NCBI RefSeq assembly: GCF_030866825.1
Contig: NZ_CP133020.1
Coordinates: 2,232,001 to 2,296,000, forward strand
Source: Rathayibacter sp. SW19
GTDB taxonomy: Bacteria; Actinomycetota; Actinomycetes; Actinomycetales; Microbacteriaceae
Direction of reading: 5' to 3'
DNA length: 64,000 bases
Shown: positions 59,529 through 64,000 of the stretch, in pieces
Layout: each line of letters opens with the position of its first letter
Position numbering within the stretch: the stretch's first letter is position 1
Made by a program: the position numbers and the translations under genes
The notes under the pieces: generated by a model
Databases searched by the model: none
What the model was told of the DNA's origin: nothing
Seen by the model: the letters and a program-made list of their open reading frames with translations, nothing else

Positions 59529-60947
59529 TTAACCGACGGATCCTTCCATGCCCATTTCAATGAGCTTGTTGAGTTCGAGTGCGTACTCCATCGGGAGCTC
59601 GCGGGCGATCGGCTCAATGAATCCGCGCACGATCATGGCCATCGCCTCGTCCTCCGGCATGCCGCGGCTCATCAGGTAGAAGAGCTGTTCGGCGCTGACC
59701 TTGGACACGGTCGCTTCGTGGCCGAGTTCGACGTCATCGACCCGAATATCGATCGATGGATACGTGTCCGAGCGTGAGATCGGATCGACCAGCAATGCGT
59801 CACATCGCACGGTGTTCGCAGCGTGGTGCGCTGTGGCATCCACCCGCACCTCACCACGGTAGCCGGAACGGCCGCCGCCGCGCGCGATCGACTTGGAGAC
59901 GATCGAGGATTGCGTGTACGGCGCCATGTGGATCATCTTCGCGCCGGCGTCCTGATGCTGCCCAGGACCGGCGAACGCGACAGACAATGTTTCACCCTTC
60001 GCATGCTCGCCGACGAGGTAGATCGACGGGTACTTCATGGTGACCTTCGAGCCGATGTTGCCATCGACCCATTCCATCGTTGCTCCCTCGTGCGCCATCG
60101 CTCGTTTGGTCACGAGGTTGTAGACATTGTTCGACCAGTTCTGGATCGTCGTGTAGCGCACGCGGGCGTTTTTCTTCACGACGATTTCGACGACGGCGGA
60201 GTGCAGCGAGTCCGACGTGTAGATCGGCGCGGTGCAGCCCTCGATGTAGTGAACGTAGCTTCCCTCATCAGCAATGATCAGAGTGCGCTCGAACTGACCC
60301 ATATTCTCCGTGTTGATGCGGAAATATGCCTGCAGCGGGATCTTCACCTCCACGCCCGGGGGTACGTAGACGAATGACCCGCCGGACCAGGCCGCAGTGT
60401 TCAGCGCTGCGAACTTGTTGTCACCGGCCGGAATGATGGTTCCGAAGTACTCTTCGAAGAATTCCGGGTGCTCGCGCAGCGCGGTGTCCGTGTCTGTGAA
60501 GATGACACCCTGCGCCGAGAGGTCCTCACGGATCTGGTGGTAGACCACCTCTGACTCGTACTGCGCGGTGACGCCGGCGACGAGTCTGGAACGCTCTGCC
60601 TCTGGGATGCCGATCCGCTCGTAGGTGTTCTTGATGTCATCGGGCAGGTCTTCCCAAGTCTGGGCCTGCTTCTCAGTCGAGCGCACGAAATACTTGATGT
60701 TGTCGAAATCGATCTCCGACAGGTCTGCGCCCCACGACGGCATGGGTTTGCGTTCGAAAACTTGCAGAGCGCGAAGCCGACGCTGTTTCATCCACTCCGG
60801 CTCGTTCTTCAATCGCGAGATGTCTTCTACCACCTCCGGCGAAATTCCTCGGCGAGCGGATGCCCCCGCCGCATCGGAATCGGCCCAGCCGAACTCGTAT
60901 TGCCCGAGGCTATCGAGTTCAGGGCGGTCGATCAGAACATCTGACAT
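59529..60947 (-). CDS. sufB: Fe-S cluster assembly protein SufB
   Basis: This 472-residue protein is SufB, the scaffold of Fe-S cluster assembly. MKQRRLRALQVFERKPMPSWG, EGCTAPIYTSDSLHSAVVEI and the C-terminal LFYLMSRGMPEDEAMAMIVRGF are typical. The ATG at 60947 has GAGGAA upstream; the frame goes on to 60995 without support. It heads the operon sufB-sufD-Rieske-sufC-sufT. Confidence 0.95.
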   Translation of the reverse strand: MSDVLIDRPELDSLGQYEFGWADSDAAGASARRGISPEVVEDISRLKNEPEWMKQRRLRALQVFERKPMPSWGADLSEIDFDNIKYFVRSTEKQAQTWEDLPDDIKNTYERIGIPEAERSRLVAGVTAQYESEVVYHQIREDLSAQGVIFTDTDTALREHPEFFEEYFGTIIPAGDNKFAALNTAAWSGGSFVYVPPGVEVKIPLQAYFRINTENMGQFERTLIIADEGSYVHYIEGCTAPIYTSDSLHSAVVEIVVKKNARVRYTTIQNWSNNVYNLVTKRAMAHEGATMEWVDGNIGSKVTMKYPSIYLVGEHAKGETLSVAFAGPGQHQDAGAKMIHMAPYTQSSIVSKSIARGGGRSGYRGEVRVDATAHHAANTVRCDALLVDPISRSDTYPSIDIRVDDVELGHEATVSKVSAEQLFYLMSRGMPEDEAMAMIVRGFIEPIARELPMEYALELNKLIEMGMEGSVG

Positions 60948-61105
60948 TGCTTCCTCATTTCCTACCATTCGTAACCGGTTATCAGTCCGGCTCATTCCCT
61001 CTGGCGGATGCCGCGCGGCATCGCTGCTGGTGCAGATTGTGCGGATGGCTGGTGTGCGTACCTAAGATAATCAAGTACATGGGCGACGGTGCCCTGGCCG
61101 CCACG

Positions 61106-61128
61106 TGGACCTGAATTTCTCAGGTCCA
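61106..61128. promoter_or_regulatory. perfect hairpin between sufB and ctaA
   Basis: TGGACCTGA (61106-61114) and TCAGGTCCA (61120-61128) are complementary around ATTTC. It lies in the divergent region, so it could be an operator or attenuator. Neither a T tract nor a match to a known SufR site was noted. Confidence 0.5.
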
Positions 61129-61254
61129 GAAAGACGGCACGCGCAGGTGTGCGCGCTTCTTGAACGCCCCGATTCTACAGGTTGATGCTGAGATTAGTAG
61201 GGGTGTCGGCGCGCCGACCTGCTGATCGCCCTCATAACGAATGGATATATCCCA

Positions 61255-62217
61255 GTGAATCAGGCCGAAGTTCGCAGCAATGACCGCACCGCGCGTGGCG
61301 CGCGGGGCGTGCTCCTTCGCTTCTGGGAATGGCTGCCGGACCATGTGGATCGGCGCATTCGTGTGCTGGGCTGGCTGTCGCTGATTTGGCAGATCATCCT
61401 GGTCGGCACCGGTGGAGCGGTGCGCTTGACAGGGTCGGGGCTCGGCTGCACCACCTGGCCGAAATGCACACCCGGGTCGCTGATAACAACGCCGGAGATG
61501 GGCATCCACGGTGTCATCGAATTCACCAACCGGATGCTGACCGTCGTTCTGACGATCGTGGTGATCGTCATGTTCGTGTTCGTCCTGCGGTTGCGCAAAT
61601 CGCGGCCTGAACTGTTCTGGCTGAGTTTCTGGATCGGCATGAGCATCCCGGTGCAAGCCGTCGTCGGCGGCATCACCGTGTTGATGCATTTGAATCCGTA
61701 CATCGTCGGATTCCACTTCCTGATCTCGATGGTATTGGTTGCGCTGGCCGCCGGTCTGCTAGCGCGTATTTACGCAGTGCCGGGACCGCGCACCCTGGTC
61801 GTGCCGGTTTGGTTCTCATATGTCGCCTGGGCGTTGAGCGTTTTGGTCGCCATCACGGTGACTGTCGGTGTCTTGACCACGGGTTCCGGACCGCACCCCG
61901 GCAACTCAGGCACGCCGCGGAATGGCCTGGATACCGATCTGATGGAGCGCCTGCACTCACTGCCGGCATACGCGTTGGCCGGCTTGACCCTGTTGCTGGT
62001 CGGAGCGGGCATCGGCATCGCGGTTGGTCCGGTGCGCCGCTGGTTGTTCGCACTCGTCGTCGTGGAGATCGTTCAGATCGCAGTGGGGCTACTGCAGTCG
62101 AACATCGGGCTCCCGGGTTATCTCGTGGGCATTCACCTGGTGCTTGCCAGCGTGCTCGTCTCGGTGACGGTGGCGGTGATGCTGAATCTGAAGCAGCCGG
62201 TGTTAGAACGGCAATAA
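61255..62217 (+). CDS. ctaA: heme A synthase CtaA
   Basis: This 320-residue membrane protein oxidises heme O to heme A for cytochrome aa3 oxidase. GGAVRLTGSGLGCTTWPKC (about residues 50-68), EFTNRMLT, and the second-half LHSLPAY and GIHLVLA-type His motifs are present with eight hydrophobic segments. The start is a GTG; no clear ribosome binding site. Its last 15 bases overlap the end of the convergent ctaB. Confidence 0.93.
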   Translation: MNQAEVRSNDRTARGARGVLLRFWEWLPDHVDRRIRVLGWLSLIWQIILVGTGGAVRLTGSGLGCTTWPKCTPGSLITTPEMGIHGVIEFTNRMLTVVLTIVVIVMFVFVLRLRKSRPELFWLSFWIGMSIPVQAVVGGITVLMHLNPYIVGFHFLISMVLVALAAGLLARIYAVPGPRTLVVPVWFSYVAWALSVLVAITVTVGVLTTGSGPHPGNSGTPRNGLDTDLMERLHSLPAYALAGLTLLLVGAGIGIAVGPVRRWLFALVVVEIVQIAVGLLQSNIGLPGYLVGIHLVLASVLVSVTVAVMLNLKQPVLERQ

Positions 62218-63132
62218 CGGCAGAAGCGGGTCGATTGCGATCGCCAGGAACAGCAGCGACAGATATGTGATCGAACCGTGGAACACGCGCATCGGCGACA
62301 CGTTTTCGTGACGGATCGCAAGATGATACAGGCGATGCGTCTCGAAGATGAACCAGCCACCCGAGGCGAGTGCAGTGACCGTGTAGATGAGCCCCATGTG
62401 CGCAACAGGGATCAGCAGGAGGGAACAGGCAATGGTCGCCCACGCGTAGAGGATCGTCTGCAGCCCGACGAAGGCCCGGCCGCGCATGACGGCGAGCATC
62501 GGAACGCCGGCCGACTGGTAGTCGTCGCGATACTTCATCGACAACGGCCAGTAGTGCGGCGGCGTCCACAGGAAGATGACGCCGAACAGAATCCAGGGCG
62601 CCCAGTCGAGCGATCCGGTGACCGCTGACCACCCGATCAGTACGGGGAAGCATCCCGCGATTCCGCCCCAGATGATGTTCTGCTCTGTGCGACGCTTGAG
62701 GATCAGCGTGTAGATCACCACATAGAAGAAGATCGCGATCACGGACAGCAGCGCGGTCAGCCAGTTGGTCATGAAGTACAGCCACACCGTCGACGCAACA
62801 GCTAGCGCCCAGGAGAAGATCAGCGCGGCCCGCGGTGTGAGCTCGCCGGTCACGAGCGGACGGTCTTTGGTTCGGCGCATGATCTTGTCGATGTCGCGGT
62901 CGATATAGCAATTGAATGCTGCCGCGCTGCCTGCACTGAGTGCTCCGCCGATCACGGTGGCGACAACCAGCCAGGGGTTTGGCAAACCCCGTTCCGCCAG
63001 GATCATGACCGGCACGGTTGTGACGAGCAGGAGCTCCATCACCCGCGGTTTGGTCAGCGACAGGTACGCCTTGAACGTTCGCTTGAAACCGATGCGACCG
63101 GGCGTCGCCCGGTTCTGTACAGCAACGTCCAT
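62203..63132 (-). CDS. ctaB: protoheme IX farnesyltransferase CtaB
   Basis: This 309-residue UbiA-family enzyme makes heme O by adding farnesyl to heme B. LTKPRVMELLLVTTVP (about residues 27-42), the NCYIDRDIDKIMRRTKDRPL prenyl-diphosphate site and YRDDYQSAGVPML are typical, with nine hydrophobic segments. It is divergent from the transketolase gene, as is common in actinobacteria. Confidence 0.95.
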   Translation of the reverse strand: MDVAVQNRATPGRIGFKRTFKAYLSLTKPRVMELLLVTTVPVMILAERGLPNPWLVVATVIGGALSAGSAAAFNCYIDRDIDKIMRRTKDRPLVTGELTPRAALIFSWALAVASTVWLYFMTNWLTALLSVIAIFFYVVIYTLILKRRTEQNIIWGGIAGCFPVLIGWSAVTGSLDWAPWILFGVIFLWTPPHYWPLSMKYRDDYQSAGVPMLAVMRGRAFVGLQTILYAWATIACSLLLIPVAHMGLIYTVTALASGGWFIFETHRLYHLAIRHENVSPMRVFHGSITYLSLLFLAIAIDPLLPLLPF

Positions 63133-63416
63133 TACTCCTCTTACGCAGTCAAATCCTGGTGCTCAGTCTAGATCATCGGGCCAAATGCGGCGAAGGCCGC
63201 CCGCGTGCCAACGTGACGACGCAGGAGTCGACGTGGTTGGCTCTTCTCTATACTTGGAAGTGCTCGCCTCCCGGTGCGCCCCGCTTCGACTCCGCCGCTC
63301 GCGGTCAGCCGGAGGCAAGACGAACCGGTGCCGATGATGTCTTCGGCGTGCACTACCTCTAACCGGGCGGCCGTCTTCCTGGCGGGCCCCCTTGAAATGA
63401 GAAGGGTCATTTTCCA

Positions 63417-64000
63417 GTGGCAGCTCTGCAATGGGATTCCGTAGACGATCAAGCAGTCGACACCGCCCGCATCTTGGCGGCAGACGCAGTTGAAAAGGTA
63501 GGAAACGGGCACCCTGGCACTGCCATGAGTCTGGCCCCTGCCGCTTACCTGTTGTTCCAAAAGGTGATGCGCAAGGATCCGCATGATCAGCACTGGCTGG
63601 GCCGTGACCGTTTCATTCTCTCCTGCGGGCACAGTTCGCTCACGCAGTACGTGCAGTTGTACTTCGGCGGCTATGGGTTGGAGCTGAAGGACCTCGAGGC
63701 ACTGCGCACCTGGGGTTCGCTCACCCCTGGCCACCCGGAATATCGTCACACCGACGGTATCGAGATCACGACCGGCCCCCTCGGCCAGGGCTTGAGTTCG
63801 GCCGTGGGCTTCGCCTATGCCAGTCGATACGAGCGTGGCTTGTTGGACCCGGACGCAGAGCCGGGAACAAGCCCGTTCGACCACTTCGTCTACGTGATCG
63901 CCAGTGACGGTGATCTTCAGGAAGGTATCACGAGCGAAGCGTCCTCGCTCGCCGGACACCAGGAGCTGGGCAACCTGGTCGTCATCTATGACAGCAACCA
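63417..64000 (+). CDS. tkt: transketolase, N-terminal part (runs off window)
   Basis: The first 194 codons of transketolase are present: AVEKVGNGHPGTAMSLAPAAYLLFQ, LSCGHSSLTQYV, PLGQGLSSAVGFA and the start of the thiamine diphosphate site SDGDLQEG. It works in the pentose phosphate pathway. The GTG at 63417 is chosen, with AGAAGGG about ten bases upstream. The 284 bases between ctaB and this start hold no gene; a TATACT at about 63256 may belong to its promoter. The gene continues past base 64000. Confidence 0.93.
   Translation, partial: MAALQWDSVDDQAVDTARILAADAVEKVGNGHPGTAMSLAPAAYLLFQKVMRKDPHDQHWLGRDRFILSCGHSSLTQYVQLYFGGYGLELKDLEALRTWGSLTPGHPEYRHTDGIEITTGPLGQGLSSAVGFAYASRYERGLLDPDAEPGTSPFDHFVYVIASDGDLQEGITSEASSLAGHQELGNLVVIYDSN

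Noticed and set aside
63168..63959. Minus-strand open frame over the transketolase start
   Set aside because: It is antisense to a clear transketolase N-terminus and has no motifs.

Overview
The window is a gene-dense, high-GC chromosomal segment of an actinobacterium, most likely of the family Microbacteriaceae. The lineage call rests on RbpA, mycothiol ligase MshC, the PafB/PafC WYL regulators, coenzyme F420 genes, the ImuA'-ImuB-DnaE2 mutasome, a type B L31 protein, frequent GTG starts and 4-nt ATGA/GTGA gene overlaps. The assignment is by gene content and style only; no 16S rRNA is present.

Layout. (1) 0.1-15.3 kb is a conserved actinobacterial block: rbpA, ppm1 and lnt (protein mannosylation and lipoprotein acylation), helY, tatC-tatA, pafC-pafB, an FKBP lipoprotein, trmI, a HAD phosphatase, a PAC2 protein, mshC and an M20 peptidase. 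As I recall the mycobacterial order, the Pup-proteasome genes would lie between trmI and pafB; here only an FKBP gene is found there. (2) 15.4-20.7 kb holds tRNA-Leu(GAG), a fatty acid desaturase, a GAF-ANTAR regulator, the F420 genes cofD and cofC, and a uracil-DNA glycosylase-like gene. (3) 20.76-26.9 kb is an SOS mutagenesis cassette (imuA', imuB, dnaE2) behind a perfect 16-bp LexA box. (4) 26.9-36.0 kb is an accessory zone with VapBC, a MazEF-type pair, cupins, an aminoglycoside phosphotransferase-like kinase, two dihydrofolate-reductase-like genes, a SUKH protein, MarR and ArsR modules, a VIT transporter and at least three decayed gene fragments. (5) 36.0-53.6 kb covers an unusual Cys/Met-metabolism PLP enzyme with a divergent Lrp regulator, a helicase, a SGNH hydrolase, a DD-carboxypeptidase, a SPOUT methyltransferase, a sirtuin, trehalose synthase, a DnaQ-like exonuclease, L31B, glgA/glgM, glgC and serB. 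(6) 53.6-64 kb holds fabG, a DUF3099 protein, an ABC-F protein, the SUF iron-sulfur cluster operon, ctaA/ctaB for heme A, and the start of transketolase.

The most striking cross-cutting feature is a set of short tandem repeats, mostly of 15-bp period, in or beside many genes (pafB, mshC, cofC, imuB/dnaE2, dnaE2, sufD; 16-bp and 17-bp versions lie near 44.6 and 54.4 kb). In coding regions they give pentapeptide repeats at chain ends or surface loops. Between imuB and dnaE2 the repeat creates a small ORF with its own Shine-Dalgarno that bridges the two genes. I found no clear novel defence or metabolic system. The best candidates for something undescribed are this repeat family, the imuB-dnaE2 bridging ORF, and the gene fragments that are second copies of nearby genes.
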